Shown: positions 48,482 through 57,222, counted from the first letter of the stretch. The stretch: DNA of 64,000 nt from Methylovulum sp. (GCF_028687615.1 NZ_JAQTZU010000004.1:68293-132292); one strand, 5' to 3'. The notes: generated by a model from the letters alone, not told the origin. Translations and numbers: made by a program.

Positions 48482-51424
48482 TTATCCCATCAACAGCGCC
48501 TTAATTTCCGGCACACACGAACCGCAATTCGTGCCGGCCTTCAAGCACTTACCCACGTCCTGCGGAGTTTTCAAACTTTGCGTTTTTATCGCATCGCAAA
48601 TCGCCTTCTCACCGATGTTAAAACACGCGCAAACGATGGCGCCGACATCGGCGACACCCGGCGGCGGCTTGCCCGTCAACAGCGCGAGCCGCTCTTGGCG
48701 GGTTAATTCCTCTTGTGCAAACAAGCCGGTCAGCCAGTTGCGTTCGGGCAGATTGGCGTGGGCGGCAATAAAGACTATGCTGTCCACGCGCTTATCAATA
48801 AATCGGGCGGCGCGGTACAACCCCAGGTTTGGGTCTTGATATTCCTGCCACTGCGCGTTTTCATCGTCGTCTAATTGGCTTTGCGCCCAATCTTGCCAAT
48901 TCGTCGGCACAACTTTGCCGGCCAATTCGTAGCGGTAAAACTGCTCGCCTTTGATTTTTACCCAATAATCGCTGTTTAGACCTTTCAGGTTTGATAAACC
49001 TGAAAGGTCTGCTATTCCCAATTCCCGCCGCGACAACACAAAACCATACCAAGCGGCGGCATAAGGTTTGATGCGGACTGGCGTGTGTTTGCATTCCGGC
49101 TGTTTGGACACCGGATCAACAACGGGATTGACCAACGCACCTACACGCCCGTCGCTGGCGAGTTGCTGCGTCCAGTGCATGGGTACAAACACATTGCCGC
49201 GCTGGATGCTGTCGGTAATTTGCACACGCACCGTCATGCCGCCCCAGCGAGTTTCCAGGCTAGCCAAGCTGTTGTGCATGAGCTGGAAAACGTCCGCATC
49301 ATCGGGATGCACTTCGACAAACGGTTCGGGTTTGTGTTGGTTGAGTTTGGGCGCAAGCCCGGTGCGGGTCATCGTGTGCCATTGGTCGCGCAACCGGCCC
49401 GTGTTTAAAATTAACGGATAATCGGCATCGGGCGGATTGACAGGCGGCCTCGGTACGATGGCGATAAACTGCGCTTTGCCGGACGGCGTGAAATAACGGG
49501 CATCCTCAAACAGCCTCGCCGTGCCATTGGGATGCTGTGCATTGACAGGCCATTGCACGGGTTGCAGCGCGTCATAAGCTTCGATGGAAATGTCGGCGAA
49601 CGCGGAAATGTCAAAATCGCGGCTGCCATTGTTCTCAAAACCGGACAAGGCGGCATGTTCGCGGAAAATCTCCGCCGGATGTTGGAACGCGAACGCCTCT
49701 TTAAAGCCCATGCGCCGGGCGACTTGGCAGATGATCCACCAATCGGGCTGGGCGTTGCCCGCGCCCCCCAGGGATGGGGGAAGTGCGGCGGCGGGTAGGG
49801 AACCCGCGCCGCCGACCCCCACGGACGGGGGAAGTGCGGCGGCGGGTAGGGAACCCGCGCCGCCGACCCCCACGGACGGGGGAAGTGCGGCGGCGGGTAG
49901 GGAACCCGCGCCACCGCCCCCCAGGGACGGGGGAAGTGCGGCGGCGGGTAGGGAACCCGCGCCACCGCCGTTGAACAAACTGCGTTGGCGGGAAATGCGC
50001 CGTTCGGAATTGGTCACCGTACCGTTTTTCTCGCTCCAGCCTTGCGCGGGTAGCAGGACGTGCGCGAAGGCAGCGGTGTCGGTGTCGGCGATGCAATCGG
50101 AAACGACGACAAACGGGCAGCGTTGCAGCGCGGTTTTCACTTTATCGGCGTCCGGCAAGCTGACCACCGGATTTGTCCCCATAATCCACACGGCTTTGAC
50201 TTTGCCGTTGTAGATGGCATCGAACAAGGCCACGGCGGGTAGGCCGCCTTGCTGCGGGATATTGTCGGTCTGCCAAAACCGTGCGACTCGGTCAATGTCG
50301 CCCGGCGTGGCAAAATCCATGTGTGCGGCGAGCTGGTGCGCCAAACCGCCGACTTCGCGTCCGCCCATCGCGTTGGGTTGTCCGGTCAACGAGAACGGCC
50401 CCATGCCGGGTTTGCCTATGCGTCCGGTGGCGAGATGGCAGTTGATGATGCTGTTGACTTTGTCGGTGCCGCTGGTGGATTGGTTGACGCCTTGGCTGTA
50501 CAGGCTCAGGACTTTTTCGGTGGCGGTGAACCAGTCGTAAAATTGTTGCACGGCTTCGGGGGTGAGTTGGCAAGTTGCCGCGACATGTTCGAGAGTCGCG
50601 CCGCTAGAGGCGGCTAGGGCGAGTTCAAATCCTTCGGTGTGGTTGTCGATGAAGTCGGAGTCAATGTAGGTTGGGTTGAGTGTGCGAACCCCGACAATAA
50701 TACGTCCTCTGTTGGGGTTAGCACACTCACCCCAAGCTACCAAATAATTCAACAAACCATTAAACAAGGTCGTATCGCTACCCGCCGCCAACGGCAAATG
50801 CAAATCGGCAATATCACAAGTGGCGGTGCGGCGAGGGTCGATGACGACGATTTTCAGATTCGGATTGGCCTCCTTCGCGGCGCGGATGCGCTGGAAACTG
50901 ACGGGGTGGCACCACGCGGTGTTCGAGCCGATCAGCACGATCAGATCCGCCAATTCCAGGTCTTCGTAACAGCACGGCACGGCATCCGCACCAAACGCCC
51001 GTTTATGGCCCGCCACCGACGACGACATGCACAAGCGGCTGTTGGTGTCGATATTAGCATTGCCGATAAAGCCTTTCATCAGCTTATTGGCGACGTAGTA
51101 ATCCTCGGTCAACAACTGCCCCGAACCGTAAATGGCGACGCTGTCCTTGCCGTGTTTTGCCATCGTGTCCAGCAAAGTGTTGGCGACTAAATCCAGCGCG
51201 TCTTCCCAGCTAGTCGCTTGACCGTGGATGTGCGGTTCCAGCAAACGGCCTTGTAACTCAACCGTCTCGCCCAACGCCGAACCCTTGGAGCATAACCTGC
51301 CAAAATTGGCGGGATGGGTTTTGTCGCCTTTGATCTGGACTTGGCGGTTTCCAGCACCGACCGTGGCGGTGATGCCGCAGCCTACGCCGCAGTAGGGGCA
51401 GGTGGTTTGGATGGTTTGGGTCAT
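48482..51424 (-). CDS. nasA: Assimilatory nitrate reductase, catalytic subunit
   Basis: A 980-residue cytoplasmic molybdopterin enzyme that reduces nitrate to nitrite. The N-terminal [4Fe-4S] site is TCPYCGVGCG with LCSKGSALGE; MGD-binding blocks follow. The C-terminal 60 residues form a BFD-type [2Fe-2S] domain (VCACFN, then TNCGSC). Start is set at MTQTIQTTCPYC (51424). Two insertions stand out: residues about 486-550 are a 17-residue unit repeated four times (AGSLPAAALPPSVGVGG), and residues about 805-815 (ADLSGLSNLKG) are encoded by a copy of the dispersed 33-bp palindrome. Last gene of the nir/nas operon. Confidence 0.93.
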   Translation of the reverse strand: MTQTIQTTCPYCGVGCGITATVGAGNRQVQIKGDKTHPANFGRLCSKGSALGETVELQGRLLEPHIHGQATSWEDALDLVANTLLDTMAKHGKDSVAIYGSGQLLTEDYYVANKLMKGFIGNANIDTNSRLCMSSSVAGHKRAFGADAVPCCYEDLELADLIVLIGSNTAWCHPVSFQRIRAAKEANPNLKIVVIDPRRTATCDIADLHLPLAAGSDTTLFNGLLNYLVAWGECANPNRGRIIVGVRTLNPTYIDSDFIDNHTEGFELALAASSGATLEHVAATCQLTPEAVQQFYDWFTATEKVLSLYSQGVNQSTSGTDKVNSIINCHLATGRIGKPGMGPFSLTGQPNAMGGREVGGLAHQLAAHMDFATPGDIDRVARFWQTDNIPQQGGLPAVALFDAIYNGKVKAVWIMGTNPVVSLPDADKVKTALQRCPFVVVSDCIADTDTAAFAHVLLPAQGWSEKNGTVTNSERRISRQRSLFNGGGAGSLPAAALPPSLGGGGAGSLPAAALPPSVGVGGAGSLPAAALPPSVGVGGAGSLPAAALPPSLGGAGNAQPDWWIICQVARRMGFKEAFAFQHPAEIFREHAALSGFENNGSRDFDISAFADISIEAYDALQPVQWPVNAQHPNGTARLFEDARYFTPSGKAQFIAIVPRPPVNPPDADYPLILNTGRLRDQWHTMTRTGLAPKLNQHKPEPFVEVHPDDADVFQLMHNSLASLETRWGGMTVRVQITDSIQRGNVFVPMHWTQQLASDGRVGALVNPVVDPVSKQPECKHTPVRIKPYAAAWYGFVLSRRELGIADLSGLSNLKGLNSDYWVKIKGEQFYRYELAGKVVPTNWQDWAQSQLDDDENAQWQEYQDPNLGLYRAARFIDKRVDSIVFIAAHANLPERNWLTGLFAQEELTRQERLALLTGKPPPGVADVGAIVCACFNIGEKAICDAIKTQSLKTPQDVGKCLKAGTNCGSCVPEIKALLMG
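48978..49010. repeat. Dispersed palindrome inserted in frame in nasA
   Basis: AGACCTTTCAGGTTT and its complement with a 3-base centre, same as at 43547 and 57046. It is read through in frame and adds about 11 residues to NasA near residue 805. Confidence 0.88.
49776..49968. repeat. Four-copy 51-bp minisatellite in nasA
   Basis: Units start at 49776, 49827, 49878 and 49929, each beginning GGGGGAAGTGCGGCGGCGGG and containing the small palindrome GCGGGTAGGGAACCCGC. The unit length is a multiple of three, so the reading frame is kept (17 residues per unit). The sequence just before 49776 is a partial unit end. Confidence 0.93.
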
Positions 51425-51440
51425 GAAGATAAAGAAAGTG

Positions 51441-51824
51441 TCATAACAATTGGATGCTGGCATGTTTGCCGAGGCGTTTGTCGAAAGTGTGTAAAGGCGC
51501 GTTAGCGTCCAAGCTCTCAGCCAAAATCAGGCAATCGGCAAATCCCGCTTGGCTTTGTTTAAACAAATCTAGTGCAGTTTTAAAAATGGCTTGGCGTTGC
51601 AAAATAAAAGCGGGATTAAGTAGCAAATGCTCCAACACTCCCAATAAAGCTGCTTTGTCTATTTTGTAGGTTTTTGTCAGCACCCAAATTGTTTCTACTT
51701 GCACGATTTGCGGGACGTACACACTTTCGGCATTTTCGACCAACTCGCGGGCAATTTTAGTTTGTTCAGTTTGTCCGGTATCCTCGACAATGACGCGGAC
51801 TAACACGTTGGTGTCAATCGTTAT
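51441..51824 (-). CDS. PIN-domain toxin (VapC type)
   Basis: A PIN-domain ribonuclease of about 127 residues, the likely toxin of a toxin-antitoxin pair. The acidic site residues are visible: VITIDTNVLVR (first Asp), VQVETIWVL (Glu) and AGFADCLILAES (Asp), with TFDKRLGK at the end. GTG at 51824 has GGAG seven bases upstream and overlaps the antitoxin by 11 bases; a longer frame from 51857 is less likely. It lies 17 bases before nasA on the same strand. VapC usually cuts tRNA or rRNA; the target here is unknown. Confidence 0.85.
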   Translation of the reverse strand: MTIDTNVLVRVIVEDTGQTEQTKIARELVENAESVYVPQIVQVETIWVLTKTYKIDKAALLGVLEHLLLNPAFILQRQAIFKTALDLFKQSQAGFADCLILAESLDANAPLHTFDKRLGKHASIQLL

Positions 51825-52125
51825 CACGCGTTGCTCCGGCGACGATGCCTTGCTCAATGTCTTCCAAGGTGGCAGTAAGCGTTGTTTTCACCAAACCAAA
51901 TGCCGAAGCGGCAGTTAGCTGTGCAACATTATGTGACTTCGCCAAATCTTCCCCGGTCAAACCTTCAGTAAGATTTGTCAATAAAGTGTTAAGGCGGGTT
52001 TGATCGGGTGGTGTAACGGATTCATCCAGCAACACCAAAACCCGTAAATTCACGCCATCGGGGATAGAATTTGGAAGATGGATGATGTGGTTTTGGGCAG
52101 TGGCTTCAAATTCAATGGCTTGCAT
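51814..52125 (-). CDS. Probable VapC-partner antitoxin
   Basis: A 103-residue protein that begins MQAIEFEATAQNHIIHLPNSI, an AbrB/SpoVT-like or DUF-type antitoxin opening in which the strand-rich N-terminus binds DNA or folds as a small barrel. The C-terminal half is helical and should wrap the toxin. AGGAAG precedes the ATG. Its position directly before, and overlapping, the PIN toxin supports the pairing; the antitoxin family is not certain. Confidence 0.7.
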   Translation of the reverse strand: MQAIEFEATAQNHIIHLPNSIPDGVNLRVLVLLDESVTPPDQTRLNTLLTNLTEGLTGEDLAKSHNVAQLTAASAFGLVKTTLTATLEDIEQGIVAGATRDND

Positions 52126-52205
52126 GGTTCTTCCTGTTGTTGATCAGTATTGTAGATACCGTCTTAAAACCCAAGAGTCAAGGCTGTTCATACGCCGATC
52201 CTAAA

Positions 52206-52520
52206 TTAAAACCCCGCCAACAAAAAATCCACCGCACCGACAATCTCATTTCGATAGCTCGCAAGATTGGAAATGGTTTTACCTAATTCCTTTCTCGGTA
52301 TGCTGGCAAGCTGTGGCGTTAGCAGCAAATAATTTTCCCCGTCAATTTCCACCTTAGGTGTCAGCCGCGTCATGCCGCGTGTCGGTGTTCCGGCTGGACA
52401 TAGCGGAATAACCACAGTGCTTGCCAGATCGCCCAGCAAATCGCTTTGCACATCCAATAGGTAAGGAACCAAGCCCTTGGTTTTGGGGTTGCGGTTTTCG
52501 TACAAGTCGAATTGCGGCAT
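52206..52520 (-). CDS. ccdB: CcdB-type gyrase toxin
   Basis: A 104-residue CcdB-family protein. MPQFDLYENRNPKTKGLVPYLLDVQSDLLG and LTPKVEIDGENYLLLTPQLASIP follow the family closely, and the C-terminus ends VDFLLAGF near the gyrase-contacting helix (classical CcdB ends in WGI). CcdB traps DNA gyrase on cleaved DNA. It starts at a TGATG overlap with ccdA. The pair is chromosomal here. Confidence 0.9.
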   Translation of the reverse strand: MPQFDLYENRNPKTKGLVPYLLDVQSDLLGDLASTVVIPLCPAGTPTRGMTRLTPKVEIDGENYLLLTPQLASIPRKELGKTISNLASYRNEIVGAVDFLLAGF

Positions 52521-52765
52521 CAGAAACTCCGCAAATCATCGGCGAAGGTGCCATGTTCCTCAACGTAACGGTTGTATTCAGTTATTGCGGCTTGGTTTTC
52601 GGCAAGCCACGCGGCACTTTGTTTTTGCCGGACCAGCTCGACCAGTTTCTGCTCCAGTGCGGCGGATAGGTTAATGTCCAGTTCTTTGGCTTGTTTCAAC
52701 AAATCGCTGTTGACGGTGACGTTGGTTGGTTTTTTGGTGGCGGATACGTTATATAAAGCTTGCAT
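52520..52765 (-). CDS. ccdA: CcdA-type antitoxin
   Basis: An 81-residue antitoxin. The N-terminal ribbon-helix-helix part reads ATKKPTNVTVNSDLLKQAKEL, then LNLS-like DINLSAALEQKLVELV. The C-terminal toxin-binding tail ends VEEHGTFADDLRSF, the CcdA hallmark (ENG.FADE.R.F). AGGAG lies seven bases before ATG 52765; an ATG at 52783 is in frame but precedes the ribosome site. Its last base overlaps the ccdB start. Confidence 0.92.
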   Translation of the reverse strand: MQALYNVSATKKPTNVTVNSDLLKQAKELDINLSAALEQKLVELVRQKQSAAWLAENQAAITEYNRYVEEHGTFADDLRSF

Positions 52766-52810
52766 GGCATAACTCCTGTGCATTGTTTGTGTTGGTTATT
52801 ATGCGCATTA

Positions 52811-54025
52811 TTATATCTGGTTTTGCCCAAAAATCATCCCTTCCCGCATCCAGGTAATATCCTCACCTTTTTCCAATAATTCCTGATACCAAGACCCATC
52901 CGCCGTATCGCCATACAACACTGCCCCGACCAACTTGCCCGCCTTAATCACCAGCTTTTTATAAATCCCCAGGGCCGCGTCGGTGAAATGGATGGTTTCG
53001 GTTTGTGCGTCGCCCCAAAAATCTCCTACCGAGAACAAATTAATGCCCGTCACTTTCAATTTGGTGGACGTGGGCAGGGTGATGTATTGCGCCACACCGT
53101 GTGCGCTCAAATGATTGGCGCAGACTTTCGCCTGTTCAAACAAGGGCGCGACCAAGCCAAACGTGTCGCCGCGATGCTGGATACATTCGCCGACCGCGTA
53201 GATGCTGGGGTCGAAACTTTGTAGCGTGTCGTTGACGACGATGCCGCGCTCGCAATACAGGCCAGATGCTTGCGCCAACGCGATATTGGGACGCACACCG
53301 ACTGCGGTGACGAATAGGTCACAAGGCAGTCGGCCACCATCGGCAAAGGCCACGGCGCGGACATGCCCGTTATCATCCTCCAATAATGCCTGGGTCTTCG
53401 CCGCCATTTTGAATTTGATGCCGCGTTGTTCCAAGGCCACCTGCAAGAGTTTGGCGGCGGGCCTGTCAAGTTGGCGGTTTAGCAATATCTCGTTGTTGTG
53501 GATCACGGTCACGTCCATGCCGCGTTGCACTAGGCCGTTGGCGGCTTCCAAACCCAACAGGCCACCGCCCAGCACCACGGCATGGTTATGGCTTTGGCTG
53601 TAGGCGAGCATGGTTTCCACGTCAACCATATCGCGGAAACTGACCACGCCATCTAAATTGTTGCCGGGGATGTCCGGTCTGACCGCGTTGGAACCGGTGG
53701 CGATCAACAGGCGGTCATAGCTTGCCACCGTGCCGTCTTGGGCGTGGACTTGTTTCTTGGCGCGGTCTAGGCGCACCACGGTTTTGTTTTCCCCGGCATG
53801 TAGGCGGATGCCGTTATCGCTATACCATTGGCGGTCATTGATGACAATATCGCCAATATTCTTTTCTCCGCTCAATACCGATGACAGCAGGATACGGTTG
53901 TAATTGCCATGCGGTTCGGCACCGAACACGGTGATTTCATATTTATCCGGCGCGGCGGCGAGCAATTCCTCTACCGTGCGCATCCCCGCCATGCCGTTGC
54001 CGATGACGACTAATTTTTGTTTCAC
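52811..54025 (-). CDS. nasB: FAD/NAD-dependent reductase of the nitrate reductase (NasB-like)
   Basis: A 404-residue pyridine-nucleotide-disulphide-type oxidoreductase. FAD-binding VVIGNGMAGMRTVEEL at the start, NAD-binding VVLGGGLLGLEAANGL near residue 147, and the second FAD motif ACD-like IYAVGECIQHRG near 275. It equals the N-terminal third of NirB or of NasB and lacks their iron-sulphur and siroheme parts, so it is a stand-alone donor, probably for NasA, whose own C-terminal BFD domain could accept the electrons. GTG start at 54025 follows ACAGG. The symbol is by position and similarity. Confidence 0.82.
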   Translation of the reverse strand: MKQKLVVIGNGMAGMRTVEELLAAAPDKYEITVFGAEPHGNYNRILLSSVLSGEKNIGDIVINDRQWYSDNGIRLHAGENKTVVRLDRAKKQVHAQDGTVASYDRLLIATGSNAVRPDIPGNNLDGVVSFRDMVDVETMLAYSQSHNHAVVLGGGLLGLEAANGLVQRGMDVTVIHNNEILLNRQLDRPAAKLLQVALEQRGIKFKMAAKTQALLEDDNGHVRAVAFADGGRLPCDLFVTAVGVRPNIALAQASGLYCERGIVVNDTLQSFDPSIYAVGECIQHRGDTFGLVAPLFEQAKVCANHLSAHGVAQYITLPTSTKLKVTGINLFSVGDFWGDAQTETIHFTDAALGIYKKLVIKAGKLVGAVLYGDTADGSWYQELLEKGEDITWMREGMIFGQNQI

Positions 54026-54035
54026 ATCAATACCT

Positions 54036-54102
54036 GTAGGGTACGCTGTGCGTACCTTTGATTGTTGTTCAAATTAACAATGGTACGCACAGCGTACCCT
54101 AC
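54036..54102. repeat. 21-bp perfect inverted repeat upstream of nasB-like gene
   Basis: Arms at 54036-54056 and 54082-54102 (core GGGTACGCTGTGCGTACC) are exact complements with a 25-base loop. It lies inside the operon between nirD and the nasB-like gene, with its downstream arm only 11 bases before the GTG start, so it could fold over the ribosome site region. Confidence 0.85.
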
Positions 54103-54136
54103 GCCTTGCTAGTTGCAACCAAGATGGCCACGATCC

Positions 54137-54460
54137 TTACCAACTGATCTGCACCCGTCCGTTCACTATCTGCGCGGTATAGGCCGGAATCTGCACGGCG
54201 GCATCTTCCAAACATTGGCCTGTTTCCAGATTGAAATGCTGCTTATATAACGGTGAGGCCACGACAGCTTGTCCGCTAATGTCGCCAATCAGTCCACGCG
54301 ATAGCACGTTGGCTTGCCCGAATGGATCAAAATTGCTGATCGCGTAAACCTTTTGGCTGTTGGCAAAATAAAACACCGCAATTTGTTGGTCTTGCACTAG
54401 GGCGCAGATGCCGGAATCCGGTTGCAAATCTGCTGCGCCACAGACATCAAACCAAACCAT
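54137..54460 (-). CDS. nirD: Nitrite reductase small subunit
   Basis: A 107-residue Rieske-fold subunit of assimilatory NADH-nitrite reductase. The fold is visible (VFYFANSQKVYAISNFDPFGQANVLSRG in part, then GDISGQAVVASPLYKQHFNLETGQC) but the Cys/His cluster ligands are absent, as is normal for NirD. ATG at 54460 overlaps the nirB stop in TGATG, with GGAGG upstream inside nirB. Confidence 0.94.
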   Translation of the reverse strand: MVWFDVCGAADLQPDSGICALVQDQQIAVFYFANSQKVYAISNFDPFGQANVLSRGLIGDISGQAVVASPLYKQHFNLETGQCLEDAAVQIPAYTAQIVNGRVQISW

Positions 54461-56991
54461 CACGCCACCTCCAGGATTTTGAAATGTTTACGTTCATCTT
54501 CATTGGCGGGGCGGATTTGCCCGCGTTCTTCAACAAACACCACATTGTCGTCGGGCTGGTCGCTGTTGATGAAGTGGCGGAAGCGTTTCAGCTTGTCTTC
54601 GTTTTCTATCGTGGTCTTCCATTCACATTGGTAAGTGTCTATGACCCGCGCCATTTGCTGCTCCAGCTCACCGCACAAGCCCAGCTTGTCGGTTATCACC
54701 ACCGATTTGAGATAATCCAGGCCGCCTTCCATGTTTTCCATCCAGACGGACGTGCGTTGCAGGCGGTCGGCGGTGCGGACGTAGAACATCAGGAAGCGGT
54801 CGATGTATTGGATCAATGTCGCTTTATCCAAACCCGTGGCGAACAAATCGGCGTGGCGCGGTTTCATGCCGCCATTGCCGCAGACGTAGAGGCTCCAGCC
54901 GTTTTCGGTGGCGATCACCCCGACATCTTTGCCTTGCGCTTCGGCGCATTCGCGGGTGCAGCCGGACACCGCGAACTTGATTTTGTGCGGGGAACGCAAG
55001 CCTTTGTAGCGGTTTTCCAATTCGATGGCGAGTCCGACCGAATCATCGACACCGTAGCGGCACCAGGTGCTGCCGACGCAAGATTTTACGGTGCGCAAGG
55101 ATTTGCCATACGCGTGTCCGGTTTCAAATCCGGCATCTATCAGCTCCTTCCAAATCGCCGGCAATTGCTCCAAACGCGCACCGAACAAATCAATGCGCTG
55201 ACCGCCGGTAATTTTGGTGTAAAGCTGGTATTTTTTGCCGACTCGGCCCAGCGCAATCAACATATCTGGGCTGATTTCGCCGCCCGCAATGCGTGGCACG
55301 ACCGAGTAAGTGCCGTCTTTCTGCATGTTGGCCAAGAAGGTGTCGTTGGTGTCCTGCAAGCCCAGATGTTCTTGCTTGAGGATGTAATCGTTCCAGTGCG
55401 AGGCCAGTATCGACGCAACCGCTGGTTTGCAAATCTCGCAGCCGTGGCCTTTGCCGTGTTTGCCCAGCAATTCGGCAAAGCTTTTGATTTCGCCGATGCG
55501 GACTAGGTTGTACAGATCCTGGCGCGTGTAGGCGAAATGCTCGCAGAGGTCAGTGTTGACTTCATAACCGTGTTTGGCGAGTTCGCAATTTAAGACCGAT
55601 TTCAACAACGGCACACAACCGCCGCAGCCTGTGCCGGCTTTGGTTGCGGCTTTCAAGGCGTTGAGCGTGGTGCAACCCGCCTCAATCGCCGAACAAACCG
55701 TGGCTTTGCTGACCTCGTAGCAAGAACAGATTTGCGCGGTGGCGGGCAGCGCATCGGGACCTAAGCCTGCGGGTTCGCCGGATAGACGCGGCAAGATCAG
55801 CGAATCGGGGTTCTCTGGTAATTCGATACCGTTTTGGCAATACTGCAACAGCGTGCCGTATTCGTTGGCATCACCGACCAACACCGCGCCTAGCAAGCGT
55901 TTGTTGTCGGGGCAAACCACCAAACGTTTGTAGACCTCGCTGGCACCGTTTTGGTAATGGTAGACCAACGCGCCTTGGGTGCGGGCGTGGGCGTCGCCGA
56001 TGCTGGCGACATCCACGCCCATCAGTTTCAGCTTGGTGCTCATGTCCGCACCCGTGAAGCTGGCTTCACCGCCCGCCAATCCGGCGATGACGGTACGCGC
56101 CATCGCATAACCCGGCGCGACCAGCCCAAAAATCATGCCGTTCCATAACGCGCATTCGCCTATCGCGTAAATGTCCGGGTCAGAGGTTTGGCATTGGTTG
56201 TTGATGACGATGCCGCCACGCTGTCCAATCTCTAATCCACAGCTACGGGCAATATCGTCACGCGGGCGGATGCCTGCCGAGAACAGCACCACGTCCGTTT
56301 CCAGCTCTTCGCCATCGGCAAAACACATTTTGTTGACGCAGTTGTCGCCATCCACAATTTGGGTGGTATTTTTGTTGGTATGCACGGTCACGCCCAAGGC
56401 TTCGATTTTGCGCCGCAACACCGCGCCGCCGCCTTCGTCAATCTGCACCGCCATCAGGCGCGGGGCGAATTCGACGACGTGGGTTTCAAGACCTAAGTCT
56501 TTTAAGGCTTTCGCCGCTTCCAACCCCAACAAACCGCCGCCGACCACCACGCCGATTTTGCTGGTAAGTGCCGCTGCCGTCATCGCTTCCAAATCTTCGA
56601 TGGTGCGGTAGACCAGGCAGTTTTTGCGCTCATGGCCTGGCACGGGCGGCACGAACGGGTAGGATCCGGTCGCCAGCACCAGTTTGTCATAGTGCACCGT
56701 CACGCCTTTTGCCGAGATGACGGTTTTCGCTTCGCGGTCTATGGTCGCGGCACGGTCGCCCAAATGGAGGGTGATGCCGTGGTTTTCAAAAAAACCTGCT
56801 TCAACTAACGACAAGTCCTCAGCGGTTTTGCCCGCGAAAAATTCCGACAAATGCACACGGTCATAAGCCGGGCGCGGCTCTTCGCAGAAGGTGATGATGT
56901 TGTAAGCGGACACGGCGGGACTCGCCACCCATCCAGCCAAGAAATTTTGGCCGACCATGCCGTTACCGATGACCACTAATGTCTGTTTCAT
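54460..56991 (-). CDS. nirB: Nitrite reductase (NADH) large subunit
   Basis: An 843-residue enzyme that reduces nitrite to ammonium with six electrons from NADH. Domains in order: FAD/NAD reductase (VVIGNGMVGQNFLAG; VVGGGLLGLEAAKAL), a BFD-type [2Fe-2S] site (CSCYEV with GCGGC near residues 430-465), a second Cys-rich segment (GHGCEICKP), and a sulphite/nitrite reductase half with siroheme-[4Fe-4S] ligands VGSTWCRYG and SGCTRECAEA. Start ATG at 56991 has AGAGG upstream. It is the first gene of the operon and is preceded by an attenuator-like leader. Confidence 0.95.
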   Translation of the reverse strand: MKQTLVVIGNGMVGQNFLAGWVASPAVSAYNIITFCEEPRPAYDRVHLSEFFAGKTAEDLSLVEAGFFENHGITLHLGDRAATIDREAKTVISAKGVTVHYDKLVLATGSYPFVPPVPGHERKNCLVYRTIEDLEAMTAAALTSKIGVVVGGGLLGLEAAKALKDLGLETHVVEFAPRLMAVQIDEGGGAVLRRKIEALGVTVHTNKNTTQIVDGDNCVNKMCFADGEELETDVVLFSAGIRPRDDIARSCGLEIGQRGGIVINNQCQTSDPDIYAIGECALWNGMIFGLVAPGYAMARTVIAGLAGGEASFTGADMSTKLKLMGVDVASIGDAHARTQGALVYHYQNGASEVYKRLVVCPDNKRLLGAVLVGDANEYGTLLQYCQNGIELPENPDSLILPRLSGEPAGLGPDALPATAQICSCYEVSKATVCSAIEAGCTTLNALKAATKAGTGCGGCVPLLKSVLNCELAKHGYEVNTDLCEHFAYTRQDLYNLVRIGEIKSFAELLGKHGKGHGCEICKPAVASILASHWNDYILKQEHLGLQDTNDTFLANMQKDGTYSVVPRIAGGEISPDMLIALGRVGKKYQLYTKITGGQRIDLFGARLEQLPAIWKELIDAGFETGHAYGKSLRTVKSCVGSTWCRYGVDDSVGLAIELENRYKGLRSPHKIKFAVSGCTRECAEAQGKDVGVIATENGWSLYVCGNGGMKPRHADLFATGLDKATLIQYIDRFLMFYVRTADRLQRTSVWMENMEGGLDYLKSVVITDKLGLCGELEQQMARVIDTYQCEWKTTIENEDKLKRFRHFINSDQPDDNVVFVEERGQIRPANEDERKHFKILEVA

Positions 56992-57045
56992 AACAACCTC
57001 TTAAGGTTTTTCTGGATTGCCTTTTGAATAGGAAAATCGAGCATT

Positions 57046-57078
57046 AGACCTTTCAGGTTTTTGAAACCTGAAAGGTCT
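57046..57078. repeat. 33-bp dispersed palindrome in the nirB leader
   Basis: AGACCTTTCAGGTTT and its complement with a 3-base centre. It lies between the leader terminator and the nirB start codon, 55 bases upstream of the ATG. Confidence 0.85.
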
Positions 57079-57116
57079 GAATACGCCTTGTCTAAAAAGC
57101 AGCCCGTTTTTCAGGC

Positions 57117-57222
57117 AAAAAAAAAGGTGTCTTCGTGCATAAGCTTAGGCTTACGCGCAAAAGACACCTTTGTCTGATTGGTTCCACTTCGAACCGTAAT
57201 TTATAACTCCTGCTTTGGAGTT
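57117..57222 (-). promoter_or_regulatory. ANTAR-type attenuator leader of the nir/nas operon
   Basis: On the minus strand, 5' to 3': hairpin 1 AACTCC-AAAGCA-GGAGTT (57222-57205), whose hexaloop has A at 1 and G at 4; a 9-base linker; hairpin 2 GGTTC-GAAGTG-GAACC (57195-57180), with G at 4 but G rather than A at 1; then an intrinsic terminator (AAGGTGTCTT at 57170-57161, AAGACACCTT at 57133-57124) with nine T. A third possible hexaloop stem AGAC-AAAGGT-GTCT (57175-57162) overlaps the terminator's 5' arm. Paired hexaloop hairpins ahead of a terminator are the target of ANTAR antiterminators such as NasR. Confidence 0.7.

Noticed and set aside
49776..49968. Possible CRISPR array
   Set aside because: The 51-bp units are directly adjacent with no spacers, keep a reading frame and lie inside nasA. 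It is a coding minisatellite.
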